This document shows, piece by piece, positions 1 through 5,430 of a stretch of DNA of 5,947 nucleotides. The translations under genes and the position numbers were made by a program. The notes under the pieces were generated by a model, which saw nothing but the letters and a program-made list of their open reading frames with translations, was not told the DNA's origin and searched no databases. Within the stretch, counting starts at the first letter, position 1. Every line of letters starts with the position of its first letter. The DNA lies in NCBI GenBank assembly GCA_004556545.1, contig SFGO01000120.1, forward strand, positions 1 through 5,947, written 5' to 3'. This DNA comes from Clostridiales bacterium. GTDB taxonomy: Bacteria > Bacillota > Clostridia > Christensenellales > Aristaeellaceae.

Positions 1-38
1 AAAAGGCCAGCGTGAGTTTGAATTCACGCTGGTCTTTA
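1..38 (-). terminator. Terminator-like hairpin at the distal end of the left repeat
   Basis: An 11-bp stem (5-15 with 24-34, one G-U-type pair) encloses an 8-base loop. It is flanked by AAAA at 1-4, which is a T-tract on the minus strand, and by TTTA on the other side. It would end the ACT/PFL transcript after reading through the repeat. The same hairpin with a perfect stem lies at 5736-5765. Termination is inferred from structure only. Confidence 0.6.
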
Positions 39-44
39 TAGCGA

Positions 45-69
45 GCCATGAGGCCTGTCGCCGAATGGC
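45..69 (-). repeat. GACAG-loop hairpin, short type (left)
   Basis: Stem GCCAT/ATGGC (45-49 with 65-69), a symmetric GA/GA bulge, inner stem GGC/GCC, and a 5-base loop that reads GACAG on the minus strand. It is identical to 5701-5725 in inverted orientation. The copy at 5517-5541 has GCCGC/GCGGC in place of GCCAT/ATGGC, so two pairs change together. Confidence 0.8.
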
Positions 70-113
70 GGTCTTTACACGACAATAAACAGGGAGCCGT
101 ACCAGACCGGCGA

Positions 114-138
114 GCCGTGGCACCTGTCGTGCCACGGC
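114..138 (-). repeat. GACAG-loop hairpin, long type (left)
   Basis: Perfect 10-bp stem GCCGTGGCAC/GTGCCACGGC (114-123 with 129-138) around a loop that reads GACAG on the minus strand. The flanks GCGA- and -GGTAAA are shared with the other copies. The counterpart at 5632-5656 has the same stem and loop AACAG. Confidence 0.8.
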
Positions 139-176
139 GGTAAACCTCCGGCCAACTGGCATTTCTCCCGAGCGCC

Positions 177-224
177 CTGCGCGCCTGCGGCGCGCAGTCC
201 GGGGTGCAGGGGGTCACCCCCTGC
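177..224 (-). repeat. Paired GC-rich and G-tract hairpins next to the stop codon
   Basis: Two adjacent stem-loops: a 9-bp stem (177-185 with 189-197, 3-base loop), and GCAGGGGG/CCCCCTGC (206-213 with 217-224) around TCA. The second lies one base from the PFL-family stop codon. Both are matched in position and shape, though not in exact sequence, by the hairpin pairs in the two right-hand units. Confidence 0.75.
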
Positions 225-225
225 C

Positions 226-1572
226 CTAGTTGCGGAGGCTGTGGAGAGGGGCGGGGATGCGGCCGCCGCGCTCGATGAATTCGTCGTTGGCGGCGGCATT
301 GACGGGCATGACGGGGGCGTAGCCGAACAGGCCGCCGAAGTTGACCACGTCGCCCGCTTTCTTGCCGGGCGCGGGAATCACGCGAACCGCCGTGGTTTTG
401 TTGTTGACCATGCCGATGGCCGCTTCATCCGCAATAATGCCCGCAATGGCGTTGGCGCTGGTGTCGCCGGGAATGGCGATCATGTCCAGACCGACGGAAC
501 AGACGCAGGTCATGGCCTCCAGCTTTTCGATGGTCAGGCACCGGGCTTCGGCGGCTTCGATCATGCCGATGTCCTCGCTGACGGGAATAAACGCGCCGCT
601 CAGACCGCCCACATGGCTGGACGCCATCACGCCGCCCTTCTTCACCATGTCGTTCAGCATGGCCAGCGCCGCAGTGGTTCCGGGCGCGCCGACCATCTGC
701 AGGCCCATTTCCTGTAGAATGTAGGCCACGCTGTCTCCCCGGGCCGGAGTGGGGGCCAGAGAAAGATCCACAATGCCGTAGGGCACCTGCAGCCGCTTGG
801 CGGCTTCCTGCGCCACCAGTTCGCCTACCCGGGTGATCTTGAAGGCCGTGCGCTTGATGGTTTCGGCCAGCACGTCAAAGGGCTGGCCGTGAATCTCCTG
901 CAGGGCGCGCTGCACCACGCCGGGGCCGCTGACGCCCACGTTGACCACGCATTCCGGCTCGCCCATGCCGTGGAACGCGCCCGCCATGAAGGGATTGTCC
1001 TCCACGGCGTTGGCAAATACCACGATCTTGGCACAGCCGAAGCCGTCGCTGTCCGCCGTCAGCTCGGCGGTCTTTTGGATGACATGCCCCATCCGGCGCA
1101 CTGCGTCCATGTTGATGCCGCTGCGGGTGGAGCCCACGTTCACGCTGCCACAGAGCCGCTGGGTGTTCCGGAAGGCTTCGGGCATGGAATCCAGCAGGAT
1201 CTCCTCCGCTCGGGTGGAGCCCTTGTGCATCAGCGCACCGTAGCCGCCGATCAGGTTGACCCCTACCGCTGCGGCGGCTTCGTCCAGCGCCTTGGCAATC
1301 AGGACGGGGTTGGCATCGGAGATCATGCTCACCGGCGTTACGCTGATGCGCTTGTTCACAATCGGGATGCCCAGCTCCATCTCCAGCGCCTCGCCTACGG
1401 GCACCAGATTTTTCGCCAGCCGGGTCACTTTTTCGTAAACGGCTTCGGCGGTTTCCCGGTCGGTATTCTTCTTGCAGCTCAGCAGACTGATCCCCATCGT
1501 AATGGTGCGGATGTCGAAATGCTGCTCGTGGATCATCTGCATGGTTTGCAGAATTTCATTCACTTCAATCAT
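226..1572 (-). CDS. PFL-family protein (DUF711 / UPF0210)
   Basis: A 448-residue protein, full length for the UPF0210/DUF711 family. Seen: N-terminal MIEVNEILQTMQMI, Cys33 in SLLSCKKN, GGYGALMHKG (109-118), Cys141 in RLCGSVNVGSTRSG, and a conserved-looking C-terminal stretch FGGLFGYAPVMPVN (412-425) before GGRIPAPLHSLRN. From family knowledge, these proteins have a fold related to pyruvate formate-lyase and anaerobic ribonucleotide reductase, hence the name, but no reaction is established; they are cytosolic and usually encoded beside an ACT-domain protein, as here. The ATG at 1572 is preceded by GAGGTGG (1577-1583), which overlaps the stop codon of the ACT gene nine bases upstream, so translation is probably coupled. 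The stop codon borders the left composite repeat directly. Family assignment is firm; function is unknown. Confidence 0.93.
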   Translation of the reverse strand: MIEVNEILQTMQMIHEQHFDIRTITMGISLLSCKKNTDRETAEAVYEKVTRLAKNLVPVGEALEMELGIPIVNKRISVTPVSMISDANPVLIAKALDEAAAAVGVNLIGGYGALMHKGSTRAEEILLDSMPEAFRNTQRLCGSVNVGSTRSGINMDAVRRMGHVIQKTAELTADSDGFGCAKIVVFANAVEDNPFMAGAFHGMGEPECVVNVGVSGPGVVQRALQEIHGQPFDVLAETIKRTAFKITRVGELVAQEAAKRLQVPYGIVDLSLAPTPARGDSVAYILQEMGLQMVGAPGTTAALAMLNDMVKKGGVMASSHVGGLSGAFIPVSEDIGMIEAAEARCLTIEKLEAMTCVCSVGLDMIAIPGDTSANAIAGIIADEAAIGMVNNKTTAVRVIPAPGKKAGDVVNFGGLFGYAPVMPVNAAANDEFIERGGRIPAPLHSLRN

Positions 1573-1581
1573 GCTGCCACC

Positions 1582-1857
1582 TCAGATCCGGTGCATGGCG
1601 TCAAAAATGTCCGCCCGCTGAATGTTGACCGCTTCGCCCAGTTCCGCTCCCACCTGATTCAGGCGGGCGGAAATATCCGCAAAGGGCACGGTCGCAGCCG
1701 TCACGTCCACAATCATCAGCATAGTAAAATAGCCGTCCAGAATGGTCTGGGAAATTTCCAGCACGTTCACGTTCAAATCGTACAGAGCAGTGCTCACCTT
1801 GGCGATAATGCCGGGCTTATCCACGCCGGTAACAGAAACCAGAGCCTTCTTCATCAT
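1582..1857 (-). CDS. ACT-domain protein (UPF0237 family)
   Basis: A 91-residue single ACT domain. Seen: MKKALVSVTGVDKPGIIAKVS at the start, with the ligand-loop type motif DKPGI at 13-17, then a helix and the strand NVLEISQTI (31-39), then YFTMLMIVDV; this matches the GcvR-like/UPF0237 pattern. ACT domains usually bind an amino acid or other small ligand and regulate a partner; the partner here is probably the PFL-family protein encoded nine bases downstream, a pairing conserved widely in Firmicutes. The ligand is unknown. The start is the first of two adjacent ATG codons (1857), with GAAGGAG at 1865-1871 seven bases upstream; starting at the second ATG would remove one residue. A sigma-A type promoter lies at 1890-1918. 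This is the first gene of a two-gene operon. Confidence 0.93.
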   Translation of the reverse strand: MMKKALVSVTGVDKPGIIAKVSTALYDLNVNVLEISQTILDGYFTMLMIVDVTAATVPFADISARLNQVGAELGEAVNIQRADIFDAMHRI

Positions 1858-1889
1858 GGTTGCGCTCCTTCTAAAATCGGGATGGGTTT

Positions 1890-1918
1890 ACGATACCGCA
1901 TGCGTTCTCCGGTGTCAA
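1890..1918 (-). promoter_or_regulatory. Sigma-A type promoter of the ACT/PFL operon
   Basis: On the minus strand, a perfect -35 TTGACA (1913-1918), a 17-base spacer, and -10 TATCGT (1890-1895; four of six consensus bases). The ACT start codon is 32 bases past the -10 box, so the leader is short and leaves no room for a riboswitch. Confidence 0.7.
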
Positions 1919-1926
1919 TCTGTTTC

Positions 1927-1954
1927 TTGCTTTTTTTCCGGATTTGTGTATGAT
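1927..1954 (+). promoter_or_regulatory. Possible sigma-A promoter of the kinase gene
   Basis: -35 TTGCTT (1927-1932), a 16-base spacer, and -10 TATGAT (1949-1954). The -10 is close to consensus, the -35 only half. It is nine bases from the -35 of the divergent ACT promoter, so a regulator binding here could affect both genes. Confidence 0.45.
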
Positions 1955-1991
1955 GATACAGTCATTCAAAATAAAGGGGAGGGAACCGGCC

Positions 1992-2822
1992 ATGCAGAAA
2001 CGGGCGCTGGCGGTGCACGATCTTTCCTGCGTGGGACGCTGCTCCCTGACGGTAGCGCTGCCCATTCTCTCGGCGGCGGGGGTGAACACGGCGGTGATCC
2101 CCACGGCGCTGCTTTCCACCCACACGGGCGAATTTACCGGCTATACCCATCTGGATCTGAGCGATCAGCTTTCGCCTATTGCGGCCCATCTGGCCACGCT
2201 GGGCCTGCATTTCGACGCTTTTTACAGCGGCTATCTGGCTTCCGGGGCGCAGGTCGGGCAGATTCTTTCCATGATCGACCTGCTCTGCGATTCCGAAACG
2301 CACCTCTTTGTGGATCCTGCCTTTGCCGACCACGGCAGGCGTTATTCCCTGATCGACGAGACCATGCCCGCCCAGATGCGCCGCCTGTGCGCCCGAGCCA
2401 ATACCATCGTGCCCAATCTGACGGAAGCCGCTTTCCTGCTGGAGTGTCCCTATCCGGGCGAGTATTGCAGCCGGGCGCTGATCGGCGAGTACTGCCGGGG
2501 GCTATTGGATCTGGGGACGGAGAACGTGATTATTACGGACGTGAGCTTTTCGCCGGAAGAAACGGGCATTGCCCTCCTCAGCCGCAGCGGCAGGGAAAAC
2601 GAGCCGGAGTTCCTGTTCCGTTCCCGGTTCGACGGCGTGTTCCACGGCACGGGCGATGTATTCGCTTCCTTCGTGCTGGCCGGGCTTTTGCAGGAGCTGC
2701 CGCTGAAGGCCGCCGCCGAGCGGGCGCTGGACCTGACCCACGAATCCATCGAATGGACGCTGCGGGAAAAACAGCCGCTGCGCTACGGCGTTCAGTTTGA
2801 ACGGGTGCTGAAAAAATTATAA
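1992..2822 (+). CDS. pdxY: Pyridoxal/pyridoxamine kinase (PfkB/ribokinase superfamily)
   Basis: A 276-residue cytosolic kinase that by family phosphorylates pyridoxal or pyridoxamine with ATP in the vitamin B6 salvage pathway. Seen: N-terminal MQKRALAVHDLSCVGRCSL, the HDLSCVG(R)CSLTVALPIL pattern typical of clostridial pyridoxamine kinases; LSTHTGEFTGYT (41-52); YSGYL (78-82); VDPAFADHG (107-115); VPNLTEA (140-146); and the anion-hole/catalytic motif GTGD (219-222), with Asp222 as the expected base. Length fits the family. The start is the ATG at 1992, with GGAGG (1978-1982) nine bases upstream; an in-frame TTG at 1944 lies inside the promoter and is unlikely. The gene is monocistronic, diverges from the ACT/PFL operon, and ends in a strong terminator. 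PdxK versus PdxY substrate preference cannot be decided from sequence, so the symbol is tentative. Confidence 0.88.
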   Translation: MQKRALAVHDLSCVGRCSLTVALPILSAAGVNTAVIPTALLSTHTGEFTGYTHLDLSDQLSPIAAHLATLGLHFDAFYSGYLASGAQVGQILSMIDLLCDSETHLFVDPAFADHGRRYSLIDETMPAQMRRLCARANTIVPNLTEAAFLLECPYPGEYCSRALIGEYCRGLLDLGTENVIITDVSFSPEETGIALLSRSGRENEPEFLFRSRFDGVFHGTGDVFASFVLAGLLQELPLKAAAERALDLTHESIEWTLREKQPLRYGVQFERVLKKL

Positions 2823-2861
2823 AGCAAAACCGCCGTGATCCAATCGCGGCGGTTTTGCTTT
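2821..2861. terminator. Bidirectional terminator between convergent kinase and ygjV-like genes
   Basis: A perfect 15-bp stem (2821-2835 with 2847-2861), extendable by about four further pairs to a 3-base loop. The base of each arm is AAAGCAAAA/TTTTGCTTT, so both strands end in a T-rich run. It begins inside the kinase stop codon and ends six bases before the stop of the membrane-protein gene, so it serves both. Confidence 0.9.
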
Positions 2862-2867
2862 CCCCTT

Positions 2868-3458
2868 TTATTCGGCGGCGGAAGAGCTTTCTTCTTCCTG
2901 CTCTTTTTCCCTGTCTTTTGGGTTTTCACCCGCTTCCGCGCCCCAGAAGCTGCCTTCCCGATGACGCAGAAGATACACCAGCGCCATTCCAAAGGACAGG
3001 GCGTTGCCTGCCGCCTTCACATAATTGTGCAGCGCAAAATCGTACACGCCCCAAACGAGGGACATGATCATGATGATCAATTTCAGGCTCTTTTCATTGG
3101 TGTAGTCGGAAACCACTGCCGCCGCATAAACGGCAGCGATGACCACCACCGCGAGGCCGAGCCATCCCATATTGTTGAAAACAAGGCCCAGCACAAAGGC
3201 CAGCGCCACGAAAAAAATCTTGACCGGCTTCTTATCCCAGCCCTTCAGGACAAAGATATTGCGCACCATCGCCACGCCGTCCTGCACCGCGCCCGCGTAG
3301 CCCCGGGCAAAAATTTGTCCCGTGCTGACGCAGAAATTCAAAAACGTCTGCACCAGCACCATTTTCCGTTTGGATTTCATGGAGATGCTCACCAGGTTCA
3401 GCAGCATGCCGACGCCGGAAAGCACATTTGCAATCAACAATCTCAGCGTGTCGCTCAT
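2868..3458 (-). CDS. YgjV-family inner membrane protein
   Basis: A 196-residue polytopic membrane protein. Hydrophobic segments lie at roughly 5-25, 33-50, 80-95, 99-116, 125-141 and 148-164, followed by a charged, Glu-rich cytosolic tail (168-196) ending EEESSSAAE. The segment GAVQDGVAMVRNIF (56-69) and the spacing of the helices resemble the YgjV family (Imp-YgjV), whose function is not known. The ATG at 3458 is chosen because AAGGGG (3466-3471) precedes it at good spacing; the frame is open up to an ATG at 3509, but that would place the start inside the promoter region. A perfect TATAAT -10 box lies at 3493-3498. The gene follows sigF on the same strand after 72 bases and could also receive read-through from the spoIIA operon. 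No link to sporulation is known to me. Confidence 0.75.
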   Translation of the reverse strand: MSDTLRLLIANVLSGVGMLLNLVSISMKSKRKMVLVQTFLNFCVSTGQIFARGYAGAVQDGVAMVRNIFVLKGWDKKPVKIFFVALAFVLGLVFNNMGWLGLAVVVIAAVYAAAVVSDYTNEKSLKLIIMIMSLVWGVYDFALHNYVKAAGNALSFGMALVYLLRHREGSFWGAEAGENPKDREKEQEEESSSAAE

Positions 3459-3492
3459 GGATTTTCCCCTTTGTATCATTTTCGTTTGTCTT

Positions 3493-3498
3493 ATTATA
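3493..3498 (-). promoter_or_regulatory. Likely -10 box of the ygjV-like gene
   Basis: Minus-strand TATAAT, a perfect -10 hexamer, 34 bases before the chosen ATG. No good -35 hexamer is seen 16-18 bases upstream, so the promoter may be weak or activator-dependent. It sits between the sigF stop codon and the next gene, where I see no convincing terminator. Confidence 0.5.
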
Positions 3499-3530
3499 CA
3501 AGAGTCCACGAACGGAGACCATTATTTTTC

Positions 3531-4217
3531 TTACGAATTTCTCGTCTTTTCCAAAGAATCCGCCTTTTCCCCGAAGCTTTCCCGAAGCAGCCGACGGCCT
3601 TCCCGTTCCCAACGGCTGACCTGCGCCTGAGACACGCCGAACCGGCCTGCGATCTCCTGCTGGCTCAGTCCGCCGAAAAAGCGCATCCACAGCACCTGCC
3701 CGTAGGGCCTGCCCAGACTGCGCAGCGCGTCCCGCCAGAGCACCCGGCTTTCAAAGGCTTCTCCGGCATCCGGGGCCGCGGCCAGCAGCCGCTCGTCCCG
3801 GGTGACGGAACGCATCCGTTCCCGGGCAATGAGCATGGCCGCCAGCTTCTCCGGCGGCTGGCCCAGACCGTGCGCCAATTCCTCCACGGTCGGCTCCCGC
3901 CCGTTTTCCCGCTGCCACAGCTCCCTCCGTCGCTCCGCTTCCCGCAGCACGCGCAGCTCCTCCCGGGGGATATGCATCAGTGCGTTTCTCCGGCACAGTT
4001 CCCGCAGCGCGCCCAGCGCAAAGGGGATGGCGTAGGTGGAAAACCGAACGCCGCGCTTTTCATCAAAGCGGACGGCGGCCCACAAAAGTGCCGCCTCCGC
4101 CTCGCCGATCAATTCCTCCATCGGCACGCCCCGGCCCTGAAACCGTTTGGCGCACGCCACCGCCAGCCCGAAATGGGCCCGGTTGCCCTCAGCCGATCTC
4201 GTCCAGCATTCGCTCAC
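3531..4217 (-). CDS. sigF: Sporulation sigma factor F (SpoIIAC)
   Basis: A 228-residue sigma-70 family protein, the first forespore-specific sigma factor by context: it is third in spoIIAA-spoIIAB-sigF. Seen: region 2.1-2.2 at about 14-52, including AVRFD; the region 2.3-2.4 hallmark VRFSTYAIPFALGALRE (57-73); region 3 with NGREPTVEELAHGLG (105-119); and the region 4.2 helix-turn-helix LSQQEIAGRFGVSQAQVSRWERE (184-206). It is about 27 residues shorter at the N-terminus than B. subtilis sigma-F (255). In region 2.2 the usual DLxQxGxxGL pattern reads ELIGEAEAALL (35-45), which is unusual. The start is a GTG at 4217, inside the 3' end of spoIIAB (29-base overlap), with GAGGTGG upstream; no earlier start codon is in frame. 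A related sporulation factor such as SigG is excluded mainly by the operon. Confidence 0.88.
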   Translation of the reverse strand: MSECWTRSAEGNRAHFGLAVACAKRFQGRGVPMEELIGEAEAALLWAAVRFDEKRGVRFSTYAIPFALGALRELCRRNALMHIPREELRVLREAERRRELWQRENGREPTVEELAHGLGQPPEKLAAMLIARERMRSVTRDERLLAAAPDAGEAFESRVLWRDALRSLGRPYGQVLWMRFFGGLSQQEIAGRFGVSQAQVSRWEREGRRLLRESFGEKADSLEKTRNS

Positions 4218-4653
4218 GGTGCAATCCCACCTCGCCGGTGATGTATTTGCGCATCGTCACCGTCGTGCCCTGACCGACGGTGCTTTCCACCTCCACCGCG
4301 TCCATAAAGGTCTGCATGACGCAGAAGCCCATGCCGCTGCGTTCCGTGCCGTCGCCGGTAGAATAGAAGGGCTGCATGGCGGCTGGCACGTCTTCAATGC
4401 CGCAGCCGTCGTCATGGACGCTGACCGTCAAAAGCCGCCGTTCGCCGTACTCCGCGCACAGGCTGACCATGCCTTCCTGATTCCGATAGCCATGGACGAT
4501 GGCGTTGGTCACTGCCTCGCTGACGGCGGTTTTGATATCCGCCATTTCCGGCAGGGTGGGATTCAGCTGCACCGCGAAGGCCGCGATTGCCACCCGGGCA
4601 AACGATTCATTCTGCGGACAGGAAGAAAAGTGAAGCTCCATTCGGTTTTGCAT
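4189..4653 (-). CDS. spoIIAB: Anti-sigma F factor, serine protein kinase SpoIIAB
   Basis: A 154-residue GHKL-type ATP-binding kinase that binds sigma-F and phosphorylates SpoIIAA. Very similar along its length to B. subtilis SpoIIAB: PQNESFARV (13-21) with Arg20, the residue that in known structures contacts both SpoIIAA and sigma-F; the N box SEAVTNAIVHGY (45-56) with Glu46 and Asn50 for catalysis and Mg-ATP; the G1 box DDGCGI (81-86); and ERSGMGF (104-110), the lid/G2 region. The start ATG at 4653 overlaps the TAA of spoIIAA by one base (TAATG), with AGGGGAGGG at 4662-4670, so translation is coupled. The frame stays open upstream, but that part lies inside spoIIAA. It is a few residues longer than the 146-residue B. 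subtilis protein; the extra C-terminal codons overlap sigF. Confidence 0.97.
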   Translation of the reverse strand: MQNRMELHFSSCPQNESFARVAIAAFAVQLNPTLPEMADIKTAVSEAVTNAIVHGYRNQEGMVSLCAEYGERRLLTVSVHDDGCGIEDVPAAMQPFYSTGDGTERSGMGFCVMQTFMDAVEVESTVGQGTTVTMRKYITGEVGLHRERMLDEIG

Positions 4654-4979
4654 TACTGCCGCCCTCCCCTTTGATGATGTTCCACCGCGATGACCCGCTG
4701 CAGGCCCGTCAGCCGAAACAGCTTTTCGATGGGCGGCTGCATATTTTTGACGCTCAGCGTGCCGCCCCGCTGCTGCAGGATGCGCAGCCTGCCCAGCAGC
4801 ACGCCGATTCCCGAAGAATCCATAAAGCTCAGGTCGCCCAGATCCAGGCACAGGTGGCGCACGCCCGGGTCTTCCAGAATTTCATCCAGCTGGCGGCGGA
4901 TCTGGGAGGCGGTGCAGTGATCCAGCTCCCCGGCCAGCACCACGGTCACGCTGCCGTACATTTCCTTGACATTCTGCAT
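4653..4979 (-). CDS. spoIIAA: Anti-anti-sigma F factor SpoIIAA (STAS domain)
   Basis: A 108-residue STAS-domain protein. When unphosphorylated it binds SpoIIAB and frees sigma-F; SpoIIAB inactivates it by phosphorylating a serine, and SpoIIE restores it. Seen: the opening strands VTVVLAGELDHCTA (11-24), RHLCLDLGDLSFMDSSGIGVLLGR (41-64), and a C-terminal half with IEKLFRLTGL. Ser56 in MDSSG matches the phosphorylated Ser58 of B. subtilis. Start: the ATG at 4979, with TGGAGG at 4989-4994 nine bases upstream. The C-terminus is slightly shorter than the 117-residue B. subtilis protein and ends in a basic HHQRGGRQ tail. First gene of the operon, downstream of a sigma-H-like promoter and Spo0A box. 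Confidence 0.97.
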   Translation of the reverse strand: MQNVKEMYGSVTVVLAGELDHCTASQIRRQLDEILEDPGVRHLCLDLGDLSFMDSSGIGVLLGRLRILQQRGGTLSVKNMQPPIEKLFRLTGLQRVIAVEHHQRGGRQ

Positions 4980-5012
4980 GAAAATGAACCTCCATGTGTT
5001 TTGTCCTGTGTA

Positions 5013-5042
5013 GGGTTCGTGTAGGGGTCATTCTTATCCTTT
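5013..5042 (-). promoter_or_regulatory. Candidate sigma-H promoter of the spoIIA operon
   Basis: On the minus strand, AAAGGATAA (5034-5042) fits the sigma-H -35 pattern RnAGGAwWW fully. After a 12-base spacer, CACGAACCC (5013-5021) fits the -10 pattern RnnGAATww only partly, keeping GAA. The spoIIAA ATG lies 33 bases beyond the -10 element. spoIIA is sigma-H dependent in B. subtilis, which supports the reading; the -10 is the weak point. Confidence 0.55.
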
Positions 5043-5048
5043 GCCGAA
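5040..5048 (+). promoter_or_regulatory. Spo0A box next to the spoIIA -35 element
   Basis: TTTGCCGAA, one base from the TTTGTCGAA form of the Spo0A box and a full match to the core TGNCGAA. It overlaps the upstream edge of the candidate -35 element by three bases, a position suited to activation by phosphorylated Spo0A, the known activator of spoIIA. A weaker partial match (GGTCGAA) lies at 5168-5174. Confidence 0.6.
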
Positions 5049-5245
5049 AAATGGGAGCTTATGCATGCTTTTCCTCTTTCGTGCGACTTTTTCCGGCTTC
5101 AAACGTCTCTTTTCGCCTGCCTGCTTTTCTCTTCCCGCCGTCCCGCGCTTTTTCCCCACGCGAACCCGGTCGAAATCCGCCGGAATACTTTTGCTTCAAA
5201 GCAGCCATCCTTCTTTTCGAGCCTCTGATGAAAGGACGTGTTTTG

Positions 5246-5428
5246 ATGAAAGATTCCAAGCCGAAAGATTCCCGTTCCAAAAAGAAGCCCGTGGATCCCC
5301 TGCATCTCTGCGATCTGGCGAACATGGCCAACGAGCCCGCCAGCACGGACGTACTGGGCAGCTATACCGGCATGGCCGAAAACTTTGAGCCGCCCGTACA
5401 AGACGCCGACGACCTTCAGCAGGGGTAG
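5246..5428 (+). CDS. Small conserved-type protein with GSYTG and PVQDADDL motifs
   Basis: A 60-residue soluble protein with no signal peptide or membrane segment. The N-terminus is Lys-rich (MKDSKPKDSRSKKK), followed by DPLHLCDLANM and then an acidic C-terminal half with DVLGSYTG (35-42) and PVQDADDL (50-57). From memory, this GSYTG...PVQDADDL pairing recurs in short hypothetical proteins of Clostridia; I know no function. The ATG at 5246 is chosen for AAAGGA (5231-5236) nine bases upstream; an in-frame ATG at 5228 has no better site. The final QQG plus stop (GCAGGGGTAG) equals the start of the neighbouring repeat unit, so the last codons may derive from the repeat. It diverges from the spoIIA operon, which raises but does not show a sporulation role. 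Confidence 0.7.
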   Translation: MKDSKPKDSRSKKKPVDPLHLCDLANMANEPASTDVLGSYTGMAENFEPPVQDADDLQQG

Positions 5429-5430
5429 TC

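Larger units (their letters stand above)
1..226 (-). repeat. Left copy of a composite hairpin repeat (3'-UTR position of the PFL-family gene)
   Basis: Read on the minus strand, this begins at the last base of the PFL-family stop codon and consists of a G-rich hairpin (206-224), a GC-rich hairpin (177-197), a linker, a long hairpin with loop GACAG (114-138), a spacer, a second GACAG-loop hairpin (45-69), and a terminator-like hairpin (5-34). The same order and orientation relative to the adjacent gene recurs on the plus strand at 5419-5769. Positions 1-72 match the reverse complement of 5699-5769 almost base for base; I count two clear differences (in the right arm and T-tract of the end hairpin). 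Positions 73-226 are more diverged but keep the stem-loops. The repeat touches the window edge and may continue. I know no named family with this layout; mosaic REP/BIME-like elements are the closest concept. Confidence 0.85.
4980..5245. other. Divergent intergenic region between spoIIAA and the small gene
   Basis: 266 bases. The spoIIAA-proximal part holds the ribosome binding site, candidate sigma-H promoter and Spo0A box. From about 5066 to 5160 the plus strand is markedly pyrimidine-rich, with several T and C runs. I found no convincing promoter for the plus-strand small gene and no gene in this stretch. Confidence 0.6.

Noticed and set aside
889..1953. Plus-strand open frame (354 codons) antisense to the ACT/PFL operon
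   Set aside because: Shadow of two firmly identified genes; its predicted protein has His-rich, low-complexity composition and no motif.
1944..1991. N-terminal extension of the kinase from a TTG at 1944
   Set aside because: The extension overlaps the predicted -10 box, has no ribosome binding site, and the family N-terminus begins at the ATG at 1992.
3504..3525. Possible sigF terminator around the TTCG tetraloop-like sequence
   Set aside because: The stem is only three or four pairs with a wobble and no T-tract follows, so it is not convincing.
2835..4241. Long plus-strand open frame (468 codons) antisense to the ygjV-like and sigF genes
   Set aside because: It lies opposite two well-recognised genes, is rich in His/Pro/Arg with no family signal, and runs through their promoter region; it results from high GC and codon bias on the real strand.
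4654..4851. 66-residue N-terminal extension of SpoIIAB
   Set aside because: It lies wholly within spoIIAA in another frame, and the ATG at 4653 aligns with the known SpoIIAB start and has its own binding site.
5182..5232. Candidate promoter elements for the small gene (for example TTGCTT followed by TTTTCG, or GGAATACTT as a sigma-F/G -10)
   Set aside because: Neither has a matching partner hexamer at proper spacing; the matches are no better than chance.
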